A model generated the notes under the pieces. That model saw nothing but the letters and a program-made list of their open reading frames with translations, was not told the DNA's origin and did not search any database. A program made the translations under genes and the position numbers. This document shows, piece after piece, positions 45,387 through 54,994 of a stretch of 64,000 bases of DNA; positions within the stretch are counted from its first letter, which is position 1, and each line of letters begins with the position of its first letter. The stretch is from Citrobacter tructae (lineage in GTDB: Bacteria; Pseudomonadota; Gammaproteobacteria; Enterobacterales; Enterobacteriaceae), in contig NZ_CP038469.1 in the NCBI RefSeq assembly GCF_004684345.1, positions 3,720,001 through 3,784,000 on the forward strand. The letters are read 5' to 3'.

Positions 45387-45416
45387 CGCCCGGCAGAATA
45401 GACTGCCTGCCGGGCG
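45387..45416. terminator. Hairpin between yhgE and hslO
   Basis: CGCCCGGCAG (45387-45396) and CTGCCGGGCG (45407-45416) form a perfect 10-base stem between convergent genes. It lacks a T run and may be REP-related. Confidence 0.6.
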
Positions 45417-45422
45417 AAGAAC

Positions 45423-46301
45423 TTAATGCACTTGTGGGTCTGCGGGGGACGCGTTGTTGCGGATTTCTGCAATATCCATCGCATTAAACAGGTAGTGGCT
45501 CGCGCAGTAATCGCAATGCATATCGATCTCGCCTTCTTCCGCCAGGATGCTGTCAACTTCTTCGTCTGGCAGGGTTTTTAGCGCGTCAGCACAGCGTTCA
45601 CGAGAACAGGTGCATTTGAACACCACGTCCTGCGGATCGTACAGGGTCACCTCTTCTTCGTGATACAGACGCCACAGCACATCATTCGCTGGTAGCGTCA
45701 GCAGCTCTTCGGCTTTGATGGTTTCCGTCAGCGTGGCGAGGTGGGTGAAATCATCGGCCTGCGCGTCTTGTGCCGGCATCACCTGTAACAGCATACCGCC
45801 AGCGGCTGGTTTGCCATCGACGTCGCCAGTGCGGATAAACAGACGCGTTGGCAGCTGTTCTGAACGCAGGAAGTAATCTTCCAGACAGGCAGCCAGCGTG
45901 TCACCTTCCAGACCGACCACGCCCTGGTAGCGCTCGCCTTCTTCCGGGGTAATGGTGATCACCAGGTAGCCGTTACCGACCAGCGTTTTCAGATCTGCGT
46001 TTTCAGGGATATCGCCCTGAATGCGTGCGACACCACGCATCTGCTGCTTGTTGTTACCGTTAATCACCGCCAGGCTCAGCGGACCATCGCCCTGGAGCTG
46101 TACGGTGATATCACCGGCAAACTTTAGCGTGGCGGTCAGCAGGCTGGTAGCTACCAGCAATTCAGCCAACACGGTTTTGACCGGCTGCGGGTAAGTATGG
46201 TTTTCGAGGATCTGTTGTAGGGTTTCTGAAACGGTTACCAGCTCGCCGCGCACGGCAAAGTTTTCAAACAGATAACGATGTAATTGGTCATGTTGCGGCA
46301 T
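45423..46301 (-). CDS. hslO: Redox-regulated chaperone Hsp33 (HslO)
   Basis: Hsp33 is a holdase chaperone switched on by oxidation, which releases zinc and forms disulfides. ATG 46301 (MPQHDQLHRYLFE) gives 292 residues; an ATG two codons upstream (46307) is also possible, but the AAGAGAG ribosome site is better spaced for 46301. The four zinc-binding cysteines are in FKCTCSRERC and DMHCDYC near the C-terminus. It is on the same strand as hslR, 24 bases downstream of it. Confidence 0.96.
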   Translation of the reverse strand: MPQHDQLHRYLFENFAVRGELVTVSETLQQILENHTYPQPVKTVLAELLVATSLLTATLKFAGDITVQLQGDGPLSLAVINGNNKQQMRGVARIQGDIPENADLKTLVGNGYLVITITPEEGERYQGVVGLEGDTLAACLEDYFLRSEQLPTRLFIRTGDVDGKPAAGGMLLQVMPAQDAQADDFTHLATLTETIKAEELLTLPANDVLWRLYHEEEVTLYDPQDVVFKCTCSRERCADALKTLPDEEVDSILAEEGEIDMHCDYCASHYLFNAMDIAEIRNNASPADPQVH

Positions 46302-46325
46302 AATCATCTCTCTTGCGGGTGACAG

Positions 46326-46727
46326 TCACTCACTGTCGCCGTGTTTAAATCGTAACAGGTCGCGGCGCTCTTTTTTGTCCGGTCGCCTGTCCGGATGCGG
46401 CATGGTCAACGCGTTAAGTTTACGCGCCAGTGCTATTTTTTCGCGTTTTTCGACGCTTTGCGCCGTTTCTTCGTACAACGCAACGGCTTCCGTTGCCGGG
46501 CGACGTTGTTCGGTAATGGCCTTAATAATCACCGTCCGCTCGTCATTTCCCTGGCGCAGGGTGAGGGTGGCATTCAGCTCGACAATCTTGCTCGGCTTAC
46601 TGCGCTGCCCGTTGTAATGCACCTTACCGCCTTCAACCATGTCGCGGGCTATCGCACGCGTTTTATAAAAGCGCGCAGCCCATAGCCATTTATCCAACCT
46701 GACTTCTACAGGGGGTTTCTCTTTCAT
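46326..46727 (-). CDS. hslR: Ribosome-associated heat shock protein Hsp15 (HslR)
   Basis: Hsp15 binds free 50S subunits carrying nascent chains and returns stalled subunits to the cycle. It is an S4-domain RNA-binding protein of 133 residues, equal to E. coli. The S4 core is VRLDKWLWAARFYKTRAIARDMVEGGKVHYNG (about 8-39), followed by a basic C-terminal helix (RRPDKKERRDLLRFKHG). It lies between yrfG and hslO, in an apparent heat-shock operon. Confidence 0.96.
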   Translation of the reverse strand: MKEKPPVEVRLDKWLWAARFYKTRAIARDMVEGGKVHYNGQRSKPSKIVELNATLTLRQGNDERTVIIKAITEQRRPATEAVALYEETAQSVEKREKIALARKLNALTMPHPDRRPDKKERRDLLRFKHGDSE

Positions 46728-46737
46728 GGCATCTCCT

Positions 46738-47406
46738 TCACATCAGTGAGGGGATCAGTCGGCGGTAGTCATTCAGTGACGGATGGCGTGCGTACTGTTT
46801 TTCCGCAATACCTGAATCGGGATTGGTCACGCCGAGGCAGTAACGAATGCCGAATTGAGCAGCGGCGTCGAGAATGGGTTCGCTGTCGTCAATAAACAGC
46901 GTTTTCTCAGCACTCATTCCCGTTTCTTCAGCTACAGCGTGCCATAACCGCTGATCCTCTTTGGGATAACCAAATGTGTGGGTGGAAAGTAATAAATCAA
47001 GGTGTGAGGCCAGACCGGTATGCTCCAGCTTCACTGCCAGGTTATGTGGATGCGCGTTGGTGAGCAAAATACGGCGCTTGCCGCTGGCTTTTAGGGCATC
47101 AAGAAACGGTACGGTATCTTCACGTAAAACGGCGCGTGGTCCCTGTTCCGTCGTCATGGCGCAAATATCCAGACCCAGGCATTCGCTCCAGTAATCCAGG
47201 CAGTACCAGTTAAGCGTATGCTGCACGGCGTGATATTGCTGACGAATATAGTCCTGGGCTTCCTGAGGAGAGATACCCTGCTGCGCGCCGTAGGTTTCCG
47301 GCACCAGTTTTTGCCAGAAATAATTATCGAACGCCAGATCGAGCAGCGTGCCGTCCATATCCAGCAAGACGGTATCAACATTTTGCCAGGCGATATTGAT
47401 ATGCAT
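46738..47406 (-). CDS. yrfG: HAD-family nucleotidase YrfG (GMP/IMP nucleotidase)
   Basis: YrfG is a haloacid-dehalogenase-type phosphatase. The E. coli enzyme prefers purine nucleotides such as GMP and IMP. ATG 47406 (MHINIAWQNVD) gives 222 residues, as in E. coli, with GGGAGTTCTT upstream; the longer frame from 47427 is not conserved. HAD motifs are I VLLDMDGTLLD (about 14-24), II LLTNAHPHN, III around GYPKEDQRLW and IV FIDDSEPILDAA. It precedes hslR by ten bases. Confidence 0.95.
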   Translation of the reverse strand: MHINIAWQNVDTVLLDMDGTLLDLAFDNYFWQKLVPETYGAQQGISPQEAQDYIRQQYHAVQHTLNWYCLDYWSECLGLDICAMTTEQGPRAVLREDTVPFLDALKASGKRRILLTNAHPHNLAVKLEHTGLASHLDLLLSTHTFGYPKEDQRLWHAVAEETGMSAEKTLFIDDSEPILDAAAQFGIRYCLGVTNPDSGIAEKQYARHPSLNDYRRLIPSLM

Positions 47407-47468
47407 AAGAACTCCCCAGAGGAACACATGATGCGCGACAGGGTAGCATATCCTGTCGCGTGGACGTG

Positions 47469-49604
47469 TTATCGAATGAGGCTTTCCGGATCGTTAATCA
47501 GCGTTGGATTCAGGCAACTTTCGTAATATCCCTGAATTTCCGCGATGCGCGAGCGGTGACGCTGGTAGCGTCTGAACGCCTGAACGCCATTGTAGAGAGC
47601 ACAACCCAGCATGGAGAACATCAGCAAGGTGGTGCCGAGGTAACGCCACAGGCCTGAACGATCTGGGATACGGTGCAGACCGATGTGCTGGGTTCCGTTG
47701 GCGTCGGTCGTGATATTGGTGACGATCCCTTCAGCACGGAAAGGCGTTTGCATGAGCATCTGCGCCAGACGCTGGAAGGCGTTCCACTGCTCCTGAGGCG
47801 GATAGTCATACAGAGACGTCGCGGGCCAGGGCTGATCGACCAGATCGCTGCCTTCGTCACTGATAATCAAAAAACCACCCGGGGCAGGGCTGTTAAGAGC
47901 CTGAGCGGCGCGGGCGGTCTCACGTGCAATAAACGGCGCTGTGGAGGTATTGACCAGGTTATCCAGCGACTCGGCACTGACCGGGCGCAGCAGCACGTTC
48001 ACGCCATCCAGCTTACCTGCATTTGCCCGTTTAACCAGCGCGGTCCAGTCTTTACTGTTACCCAGATTGACCAGCGCATTTTTCAGTCGCACACAGTCAT
48101 CTTTGGCGGCGCACAGGTCCGCGGTCTTCAGGACAATCTCGCCAAAGTCATCCAGCAACACCATACCTGATTTCTGAATGGCCGAACGTAATGATGCGCT
48201 TACGCGGGAATCATCATCAGGTTTGGGATGCAGTTGGCGGTTGACGGCCTGCGTGAGCGCCGTGGCTTTATTCACCAGATCGGATTCGGGTAGCGGCAGC
48301 GCGCGCGCGTCGTTCCAGAGAATCTGCGAGCAATCAAAGGGCAGAAAAGGCGTGGTAGGTTGAGCGCTCCAGCTTCCGGTCGTATGAATATTACACATCC
48401 CCGTACCGCTCAGATGCAGAGTATCGCCGACGCGAACCCCGGCGTTTTCGAGCTGTTTAACGCTGGTGGCCTCAATGGTTTGTGCACCTTTCATCCATGA
48501 AAGCGTGAATTTTATCGGCATATCCAGAGGGATCCAGAACAGCAGCATCAGCAGTACCAGCAACGAGCCACCCGCGATAACGGCGCTGCGTAGCCAGTGC
48601 TGCAAGGGAAAGTTTTTCACTTCGTCATGCAGGGATAAAAAACGTCCCTGGCGGACAACGTGGCGATCGAGATAAATATCGATATCCGTTTGTTGCCCGA
48701 GATCTTGCGCAATGTAGGGCTGCCAGTGAGGCGGATAAATCAGGTCGATAATGCCCAGTGAGATATTATTAATGTGTTCCTGATCGTTTTCGCCAAACAG
48801 CCCCCAACGACGTGGGGTTCCACGCAGGCAGTGGATCTCCCGCAGGGCGGTTTTAGACGGCGGGGCGAACAGTCCCCACAGGCCTGCTGCCAGCAGCAAT
48901 ACAGCGCCACCGGCCATCCACGGTACAAAGGTATCCGGTACGATTAGGCAAAAGAAGAACAGCAGGAAAGAAGCGGCAATCAGTAACGCCTCGCGAAGTC
49001 CTGCGGGGCGGCTAAGCGCATATTCTTCATGTGTTTCCTGGCGAATATTCAGCAGCTCTATCTGCTCGCTCTCTTCACCACGAATGGAAGCTTGCGTTGA
49101 TGCGGTATGCTGCAGCGCATAGCCACGCGCTTCCTGCATGTACTCTTGCAGCGTATGGCCGTTTAACGAGATCACTAGCGGTAGCGTATTTGTGTGGATC
49201 AGCTCAACGCTATTTTCGTCATTGATGTATTGTTCCCAGAAGGGAGGCAAATGCACCTCGACGGAATCCAGATAATAACGCCACTTATTGGGATCGTCGG
49301 TGGTGATACCATAGCGGGTAATCGAATGCGTAAGCACGATGACGCTATTACTTTGGGCATTTAGCGTTAACGATACTGGTGCGGAGCTGGCGCCTGTTGG
49401 GCCAAGAACCTGCTGGTTTTGATTCAGGTTCTCCAGATAATTTTCGACTGCGCTGCGCTCTTCGGGCGTCAGTTTACGCTTATCGGCGTCTGAGAAGACG
49501 TTGCTCCAGGGCAGTTTTTGCCGCCTGGATTTTGATCTGAGTCGCCACCCTGCAAGCAATGAGCAGGCCAGCAAAGCAGCTAAAAAAATCAGAATGGTGC
49601 TCAT
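47469..49604 (-). CDS. igaA: Rcs attenuator membrane protein IgaA (YrfF)
   Basis: IgaA is an inner-membrane protein that holds the Rcs phosphorelay in check; in Salmonella and E. coli it is essential unless Rcs is removed. It has 711 residues. Membrane segments appear at about residues 3-19, 205-225, 228-248, 340-360 and 655-675, with a large periplasmic region between the last two that contacts RcsF. The start is ATG 49604. It is divergent from nudE. Confidence 0.96.
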   Translation of the reverse strand: MSTILIFLAALLACSLLAGWRLRSKSRRQKLPWSNVFSDADKRKLTPEERSAVENYLENLNQNQQVLGPTGASSAPVSLTLNAQSNSVIVLTHSITRYGITTDDPNKWRYYLDSVEVHLPPFWEQYINDENSVELIHTNTLPLVISLNGHTLQEYMQEARGYALQHTASTQASIRGEESEQIELLNIRQETHEEYALSRPAGLREALLIAASFLLFFFCLIVPDTFVPWMAGGAVLLLAAGLWGLFAPPSKTALREIHCLRGTPRRWGLFGENDQEHINNISLGIIDLIYPPHWQPYIAQDLGQQTDIDIYLDRHVVRQGRFLSLHDEVKNFPLQHWLRSAVIAGGSLLVLLMLLFWIPLDMPIKFTLSWMKGAQTIEATSVKQLENAGVRVGDTLHLSGTGMCNIHTTGSWSAQPTTPFLPFDCSQILWNDARALPLPESDLVNKATALTQAVNRQLHPKPDDDSRVSASLRSAIQKSGMVLLDDFGEIVLKTADLCAAKDDCVRLKNALVNLGNSKDWTALVKRANAGKLDGVNVLLRPVSAESLDNLVNTSTAPFIARETARAAQALNSPAPGGFLIISDEGSDLVDQPWPATSLYDYPPQEQWNAFQRLAQMLMQTPFRAEGIVTNITTDANGTQHIGLHRIPDRSGLWRYLGTTLLMFSMLGCALYNGVQAFRRYQRHRSRIAEIQGYYESCLNPTLINDPESLIR

Positions 49605-49796
49605 GCTTTCCCCATCTTACTTAGTCTGGCAGGTGTAGTCAGTTGCACCCTGTTCAATAATCGTGATTCTGCGGTTGGCTATCGGCAAGCGTGGAGTTGA
49701 ACTTGAGCATCTTTAAAATACAGCCCAGTAAATGCGAATCATAGCAAAATCACCAAAAACGGCATATCAGCAAATTCCTGGAGTTATTTCAACCTA

Positions 49797-49893
49797 TTGA
49801 CTTTTAATTTGAAATGAGAAATAACTTTTATCACGTTACATAAATGTAAATAAACGGCAATTCACATTGCCGAAACCGTGCGGTATATCGCAC
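49797..49893 (+). promoter_or_regulatory. nudE promoter and leader with two small hairpins
   Basis: TTGACT (49797-49802) and AATAAC (49820-49825), 17 bases apart, form a plausible promoter. Downstream lie two inverted repeats, each with a six-base loop: CGGCAA/TTGCCG (49855-49872) and GTGCG/CGCAC (49878-49893). The 323-base igaA-nudE gap shows nothing else clear. Confidence 0.5.
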
Positions 49894-49927
49894 AATGACC
49901 CCAGATTTCACTGCAAAGATCCTCACA

Positions 49928-50488
49928 ATGAGCAAATCATTACAAAAACCCACGATTTTGAAAGTGGAAACCGTCGCACAATCCCGGCTGTTTAAAGTCG
50001 AAAGTGTCGACCTTGAGTTCAGCAACGGCGTACGCCGCGTCTACGAACGTATGCGTCCGTCCACGCGTGAAGCGGTAATGATTGTGCCGATTGTTGATGA
50101 CCACCTGATTCTCATCCGCGAATACGCGGTCGGGACCGAATCTTACGAGTTGGGTTTTTCCAAAGGGTTAATCGATCCTGGTGAAAGCGTGTTTGAGGCG
50201 GCAAACCGGGAGCTGAAAGAAGAGGTCGGGTTTGGGGCGAAGGACCTGACGTTTTTGAAAAAACTCAGCATGGCACCGTCATATTTCTCCAGCAAGATGA
50301 ACATTGTTGTGGCCGAGGATCTGTATCCTGAATCGCTGGAAGGTGACGAGCCTGAGCCGTTGCCACAGGTACGCTGGCCACTGGCGCATTTGATGGACTT
50401 GTTAGAAGACCCGGATTTCCACGAAGCACGCAATGTGAGCGCACTGTTTCTGGTGCGCGAATGGCTGAAAGGGCAGGGGCGGCTGTAG
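49928..50488 (+). CDS. nudE: ADP compounds hydrolase NudE
   Basis: NudE is a Nudix hydrolase acting on ADP-ribose, Ap3A, NADH and related compounds. ATG 49928 (MSKSLQKPTILKV) gives 186 residues, the E. coli length; an in-frame ATG at 49895 adds 11 unmatched residues. The Nudix box is complete: Gly80, Glu86, Arg94-Glu95, Glu98-Glu99 and Gly101 (GLIDPGESVFEAANRELKEE). It is convergent with mrcA. Confidence 0.96.
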   Translation: MSKSLQKPTILKVETVAQSRLFKVESVDLEFSNGVRRVYERMRPSTREAVMIVPIVDDHLILIREYAVGTESYELGFSKGLIDPGESVFEAANRELKEEVGFGAKDLTFLKKLSMAPSYFSSKMNIVVAEDLYPESLEGDEPEPLPQVRWPLAHLMDLLEDPDFHEARNVSALFLVREWLKGQGRL

Positions 50489-50522
50489 GCCGAACAGGAT
50501 GACGCGGTAATATGCTCGCAAT

Positions 50523-50549
50523 AAAAAAGGCGCCGAAGCGCCTTTTTTT
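50523..50549. terminator. Bidirectional terminator between nudE and mrcA
   Basis: AAAAAAGGCGC and GCGCCTTTTTTT flank a CGAA loop, with A and T runs on each side. Confidence 0.93.
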
Positions 50550-50551
50550 GA

Positions 50552-53104
50552 TCAGAACAGTTCGTGCGTTTCACCATTATCGATAATGGTGGTCCCCACT
50601 TCATGTACCGCCTGCTGCGTGGGCTGAGTGCCTTCAATAAAATACTCTTCACGGCTGTTGCCGCCGCTCGCCAACTGACCGGTGCTGCGATCGATATTGA
50701 CCGTTACAATGCCCGGCGGTGGTGTCAGCGGCTGCTCAGGAACGCCCTCTAACACACTCTTCATGTAGGCATCCCACGCTGGCTGGGCGCTCTTCGCTCC
50801 GCCTTCGTAGCCGGAGATCTGATCTTTGATCGCGCCAGAAGCCGTAGAGTGTCCAAGGTTACGGCGATGGTCATCAAAACCGATCCATACTGAGGTCACG
50901 ACCCCAGGGCCGTAGCCGGAGAACCAGGCATCTTTCGAGCTGTTGGTGGTCCCGGTTTTACCGCCGATATCGCGACGCTGTAAATCGCGACCCGCACGCC
51001 AGCCGGTTCCCATCCAGCCTGGTTCACCAAAGATATTGGTGTTTAGCGCGCTTTTAATCAGGAAAGCCAGCGGCGTGTTGATCACGTGAGGAGCATATTC
51101 CTGCGTCCCGCTTTGCGCGACCAGTGCCTGATTCGCCTGCTCCAGTTGCGGCATTGGCACGGCGGCATTCTGCTGCTCCTGAGAAATCGCGACGTCCTCA
51201 ACGTTACTGTTTTCCAGCACGTTAGATTTCTGTGTATCGCCATAAATCACCGGAATATCACACTCCGGGCAAGCAATTTTCGGCTTCGCTTCGAAGATAA
51301 CGCCACCCTGATCGGTTTCAATCTTGCTGATGAAGTACGGATCAACCAGGAAACCGCCGTTGGCCATCACCGCATAACCACGTGCTACTTGCAGCGGGGT
51401 GAACGAGGCGGAACCTAGTGCCAGCGATTCGGTATGAACGATGTTTTGCGCTGGGAAGCCAAAGCGTTGCAAGTACTCTGCCGCGTAATCTACGCCCATC
51501 GCGCGCATGGCACGAACCATTACCACGTTCTTCGACTGACCCAGCCCCTGACGTAAGCGGATAGGTCCGGCATATTGCGGGGGTGAGTTTTTCGGCTGCC
51601 AGTCTGAACCCGCACCTGCATCCCAGCGGGAGATCGGGACGTCATTCAACATGCTTGCCAGCGTCAGGCCTTTATCCATCGCGGCGGTGTAGAGGAACGG
51701 TTTGATATTTGAACCGACCTGACGTAACGCCTGGGTAGCACGGTTAAACTTGCTCTGGTTGAAATCAAAACCACCGACCAGCGCCATGACCGCGCCGTTT
51801 TGTGGATTGATGGAGACCAGCGCGGAGTTGACGTCTGGAACTTGCGCCAGCCACCATGCGTCACCGACTTGGCGTACCCAAATCTGCTGACCCGTCTGGA
51901 CAACATCGGTCACTTTTCGCGGTATCGGGCCCTGTTGGGTATCGGAGCGGTAAGGACGCGCCCAGCGCATGCCTTCCATACGCAATGCAACCGACGTGCC
52001 GTCTGCCAGCATCGCTGTGGCTTCCTGCGGGTTGGCGCTCGTTACTGCCGCCGGTAGCAATGGCCCGTAGGTCGGCAGCGCTTTCAACGTGTCGGTGATT
52101 TTCTTGCTGTCCCAGGCGCCTTCACCGACTTTCCACAGCACATTTGACGGGCCGCGGTAGCCGTGGCGCATGTCGTAATCCATGACGTTGTTACGGACGG
52201 CCTGCTGGGCCGCCTGCTGGACTTTGCGCGTAATGGTGGTGGTGATGCGATACCCGTCTTCATAGGCTTTTTCACCATAACGGCTATACATCTCCTGGCG
52301 CACCATCTCAGACAGATATGGCGCAGAGAAAGCGATTTCCGGAGCGTGATAGTTGGCGTCAATGGCTTCGCTGCGCGCCTGATCGTACTGGGCCTGCGTG
52401 ATGTAGTTTTCACTCAACATACGCGACAGCACAACGTTACGTCGCGCGGTAGCCCGGTCCATTGAATAAAGCGGGTTGAAGGTTGACGGTGCTTTTGGCA
52501 GACCGGCAATGACCGCCATCTCACTTAAGCTGAGCTGATCAACCGTCTTACCGAAATAGACCTGAGCGGCAGCACCCACGCCATAGGCGCGATACCCCAG
52601 GTAGATCTTGTTCAAATACAGCTCGAGGATCTCATCTTTGCTCAGCAGTTGTTCAATGCGGATCGCGAGGAACACTTCTTTTATCTTACGCATCAGCGTG
52701 CGTTCCGGGCTGAGGAAGAAGTTTCTTGCTAACTGTTGAGTGATGGTACTCGCCCCTTGCGACGCGTGACCGGAGAACAGCGCGACGCTGGCCGCACGGA
52801 AGATCCCCACCGGGTCAACGCCGTGATGCTCATAGAAGCGGCTGTCTTCGGTGGCGATAAAGGCTTTGACCATTTCTGGTGGCATCTGATCCAGCGTTAC
52901 CGGAATTCGACGTTTCTCGCCATATTGCGCGATCAGCTCGCCGTCAGCGCTGTAAACCTGCATCGGGATCTGCAAACGCACATCTTTTAACGTCGCGACG
53001 TCAGGTAATTGCGGCTCAATATAGCGATAGAGGCCATAAACCGAGCCTGCTCCCAGCAGGATGCAACATACTGCAAGGATTAATAAATACTTTACGAACT
53101 TCAC
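50552..53104 (-). CDS. mrcA: Penicillin-binding protein 1A (MrcA)
   Basis: PBP1A polymerises and cross-links peptidoglycan in the periplasm, working with the lipoprotein LpoA. I chose the GTG at 53104 (KFVKYLLILAVCC), giving 850 residues as in E. coli; the ATG at 53128 adds eight residues without a good ribosome site. A signal anchor lies at about residues 6-28. The transglycosylase domain has Glu86 in ATEDSRFYEHHGVD, and the transpeptidase has Ser465 in GSNIKPF and KTGTTNSSKD. It is divergent from hofM. Confidence 0.96.
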   Translation of the reverse strand: MKFVKYLLILAVCCILLGAGSVYGLYRYIEPQLPDVATLKDVRLQIPMQVYSADGELIAQYGEKRRIPVTLDQMPPEMVKAFIATEDSRFYEHHGVDPVGIFRAASVALFSGHASQGASTITQQLARNFFLSPERTLMRKIKEVFLAIRIEQLLSKDEILELYLNKIYLGYRAYGVGAAAQVYFGKTVDQLSLSEMAVIAGLPKAPSTFNPLYSMDRATARRNVVLSRMLSENYITQAQYDQARSEAIDANYHAPEIAFSAPYLSEMVRQEMYSRYGEKAYEDGYRITTTITRKVQQAAQQAVRNNVMDYDMRHGYRGPSNVLWKVGEGAWDSKKITDTLKALPTYGPLLPAAVTSANPQEATAMLADGTSVALRMEGMRWARPYRSDTQQGPIPRKVTDVVQTGQQIWVRQVGDAWWLAQVPDVNSALVSINPQNGAVMALVGGFDFNQSKFNRATQALRQVGSNIKPFLYTAAMDKGLTLASMLNDVPISRWDAGAGSDWQPKNSPPQYAGPIRLRQGLGQSKNVVMVRAMRAMGVDYAAEYLQRFGFPAQNIVHTESLALGSASFTPLQVARGYAVMANGGFLVDPYFISKIETDQGGVIFEAKPKIACPECDIPVIYGDTQKSNVLENSNVEDVAISQEQQNAAVPMPQLEQANQALVAQSGTQEYAPHVINTPLAFLIKSALNTNIFGEPGWMGTGWRAGRDLQRRDIGGKTGTTNSSKDAWFSGYGPGVVTSVWIGFDDHRRNLGHSTASGAIKDQISGYEGGAKSAQPAWDAYMKSVLEGVPEQPLTPPPGIVTVNIDRSTGQLASGGNSREEYFIEGTQPTQQAVHEVGTTIIDNGETHELF

Positions 53105-53224
53105 TGGAGATTTCCCATTTAGTGGCATTTGGGCAGTTTATAAACAAACGCGCGGTAGTATAAAGGCAAGCCAGACGCATTGATATACCCGTTAGAGCAA
53201 CGGGTGATAAGGAGATCATCAGCA

Positions 53225-54004
53225 ATGGCTTTCAATATCTGGAAAATTGGTCTGCATATTCAGCAACATGAAGTACTGGCTGTTGCCGTCGTTCGCGACG
53301 CATCCGGTTGGTTTCTACAGCGCTGGTGGCGTATGCCGCTGGCAGGGCTGGAGATTGTCGACGGACACATTCGCGCGCCAGAACAACTTACAGAGGTGTT
53401 ATTGCCGTGGAGTCGTGAACTCCCCCGCAGACACCACATCCATCTGTCCTTTCCCGCCCACAGGACGTTACAAAAAAAGTTTCCATGCCCTGCCATGAAG
53501 CTGCGTGAGCCAGAGCAAACGGCATGGTTATCCGGGGCGATGGCGCGTGAGTTGGATATGGACCCCAATACGCTGCAATTCGATTATAGCGAAGACACCT
53601 TAATCCCGGCGTTTAACGTGACCGCCGCGCAAAGCAAAGAGGTATCGACCCTCCTGACGCTGATGCAAACGCTGAAAGTACAGGTGACGGCCATTACGCC
53701 GGATGCCAGCGCGTTACAGCGCTTTATTCCTTATTTATCGGCGCATCAGCAGTGTCTGGCCTGGCGTGATGACGCGCAGTGGTTGTGGGCGACCCGCTAT
53801 GCGTGGGGGCGTAAATCGGCAAGTGAAAGCCATGCTATTGACGATCTTGCCGCGACATTATCGCTTAGCCCGGAGGAGATTGCGTGGTGCGAGCCAGGCG
53901 GCTTTGATCCTTTAAGCGTGGTGTCTGTTCGCCAGCCGCCCATTCCACCTGAAGGTCACATCTTTACCATTGCGCTTGGACTGGCAATGGGAGGTACAGA
54001 GTGA
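53225..54004 (+). CDS. hofM: DNA-utilisation protein HofM (PilM-like)
   Basis: HofM resembles PilM, the actin-like cytoplasmic protein of type IV pilus and competence machines. E. coli hofM mutants cannot use DNA as a nutrient. ATG 53225 (MAFNIWKIGLH) gives 259 residues, as in E. coli, with ATAAGGAGATC upstream. Identity to E. coli is moderate, and the core element ALQRFIPYLSAHQQCLAWRDDAQWLWATRYAWGRK is recognisable. It starts hofMNOPQ; its TGA overlaps the ATG of hofN by one base. Confidence 0.9.
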   Translation: MAFNIWKIGLHIQQHEVLAVAVVRDASGWFLQRWWRMPLAGLEIVDGHIRAPEQLTEVLLPWSRELPRRHHIHLSFPAHRTLQKKFPCPAMKLREPEQTAWLSGAMARELDMDPNTLQFDYSEDTLIPAFNVTAAQSKEVSTLLTLMQTLKVQVTAITPDASALQRFIPYLSAHQQCLAWRDDAQWLWATRYAWGRKSASESHAIDDLAATLSLSPEEIAWCEPGGFDPLSVVSVRQPPIPPEGHIFTIALGLAMGGTE

Positions 54005-54543
54005 TGATAGCGACCATCAACCTTCTCCCCTGGCGTCAGTCACAGCGGCGCGCCTGCCTGCGGTTTTGGGGTGTTTTATTTAGCGGTTCACTGTTGTTGA
54101 TTGTGGGCTGTGCATTGAGCTATTACGCCGTCGTCGTCGAAGACAGCCGGGTTCATGCTGTGTGGATAGCCGCTGAGAAAACGCGGGCCGAAGGGCTTGT
54201 GGCACAAAAACAGCATTTGCTGCAGCGCCAGCAGCAATGGCAACAGCTGCAGCAGCGTAATACGCAGCGTGACGAGACGCGAAGCTGGCAGTTGGTGCTC
54301 GAAGGACTGGCGAACTTACTGCCAGAACAGGCATGGTTGATAACCCTGACATGGCAGCACGAGGTGCTGGAATTGAGCGGAATGACGCTCAACTTTACCG
54401 CACTCAATGCGCTGGAAACGCAATTACGCAAACAGCCTTTTTTTCGCTTAGGGAGTTCCGGCGAAACGCGGCAGGATGCGCAAGGCCGTTGGCAATTCCA
54501 CTATCGTCTGACGCGGAGCGTGAAGCATGACAGCGCTTTGTGA
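54004..54543 (+). CDS. hofN: DNA-utilisation protein HofN (PilN-like)
   Basis: HofN resembles PilN, an inner-membrane alignment protein of type IV pili. The ATG at 54004 overlaps the hofM stop (TGATG) and gives 179 residues. The cytoplasmic N-terminal INLLPWRQ motif, which in PilN binds PilM, is at about residues 5-12, followed by one membrane segment (about 20-42) and a glutamine-rich coiled coil (about 55-90). A GTG one codon upstream is an alternative start. The frame overlaps hofO by 17 bases. Confidence 0.88.
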   Translation: MIATINLLPWRQSQRRACLRFWGVLFSGSLLLIVGCALSYYAVVVEDSRVHAVWIAAEKTRAEGLVAQKQHLLQRQQQWQQLQQRNTQRDETRSWQLVLEGLANLLPEQAWLITLTWQHEVLELSGMTLNFTALNALETQLRKQPFFRLGSSGETRQDAQGRWQFHYRLTRSVKHDSAL

Positions 54544-54994
54544 TGGCTGGTTAGCGCAGTCACCGCGTTTTCGACTCATGTGTTGGGGCGGATGGCTCTT
54601 GGTTTTGGTCATGATTGCCGTGTTATGTCTTTATCCTGCCAGGCAAGAGCAGGGTTCACAACGAGAAGCTCTGGAGCAGCAACGTACAGCAATGCAGCTG
54701 CAATGGCGAAATCTGTACCTGTTGGCTGTCTCGGTGAACCGGCCCCTTTCCTTGTCTGAAGAGAAGCGGATACCTTTTTCTCCGTTGGTCTTTCAGACCC
54801 CTCTTACACGTCTTATTCATTGGCGGCCCTCCGCACAGGGGGGAGAGATGGCCCTGAAGTCAGCCTGGGATGCTGTCCCGCCGATGTTTGTCCGGCTGGC
54901 AGAGCAGGGGATGAAGGTAAGCCAGTTTTCTCTCAGCGTAGAAGATACTGAACTGCTGTTAACGCTACAGCTGGAGCGTCTGAATGAGGGGTAA
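54527..54994 (+). CDS. hofO: DNA-utilisation protein HofO (PilO-like)
   Basis: HofO is the PilO-like partner of HofN in the inner membrane. It has 155 residues, longer than the E. coli protein as I recall it, with one membrane segment (about 19-38) followed by a short coiled coil and a small periplasmic domain. Sequence conservation is low, so the name rests mainly on position and architecture. The frame overlaps hofP by 11 bases. Confidence 0.82.
   Translation: MTALCDGWLAQSPRFRLMCWGGWLLVLVMIAVLCLYPARQEQGSQREALEQQRTAMQLQWRNLYLLAVSVNRPLSLSEEKRIPFSPLVFQTPLTRLIHWRPSAQGGEMALKSAWDAVPPMFVRLAEQGMKVSQFSLSVEDTELLLTLQLERLNEG

Noticed and set aside
53104..53128. ATG at 53128 as the mrcA start
   Set aside because: It lacks a ribosome site and adds eight residues before the signal anchor; the GTG at 53104 gives the standard 850 residues.
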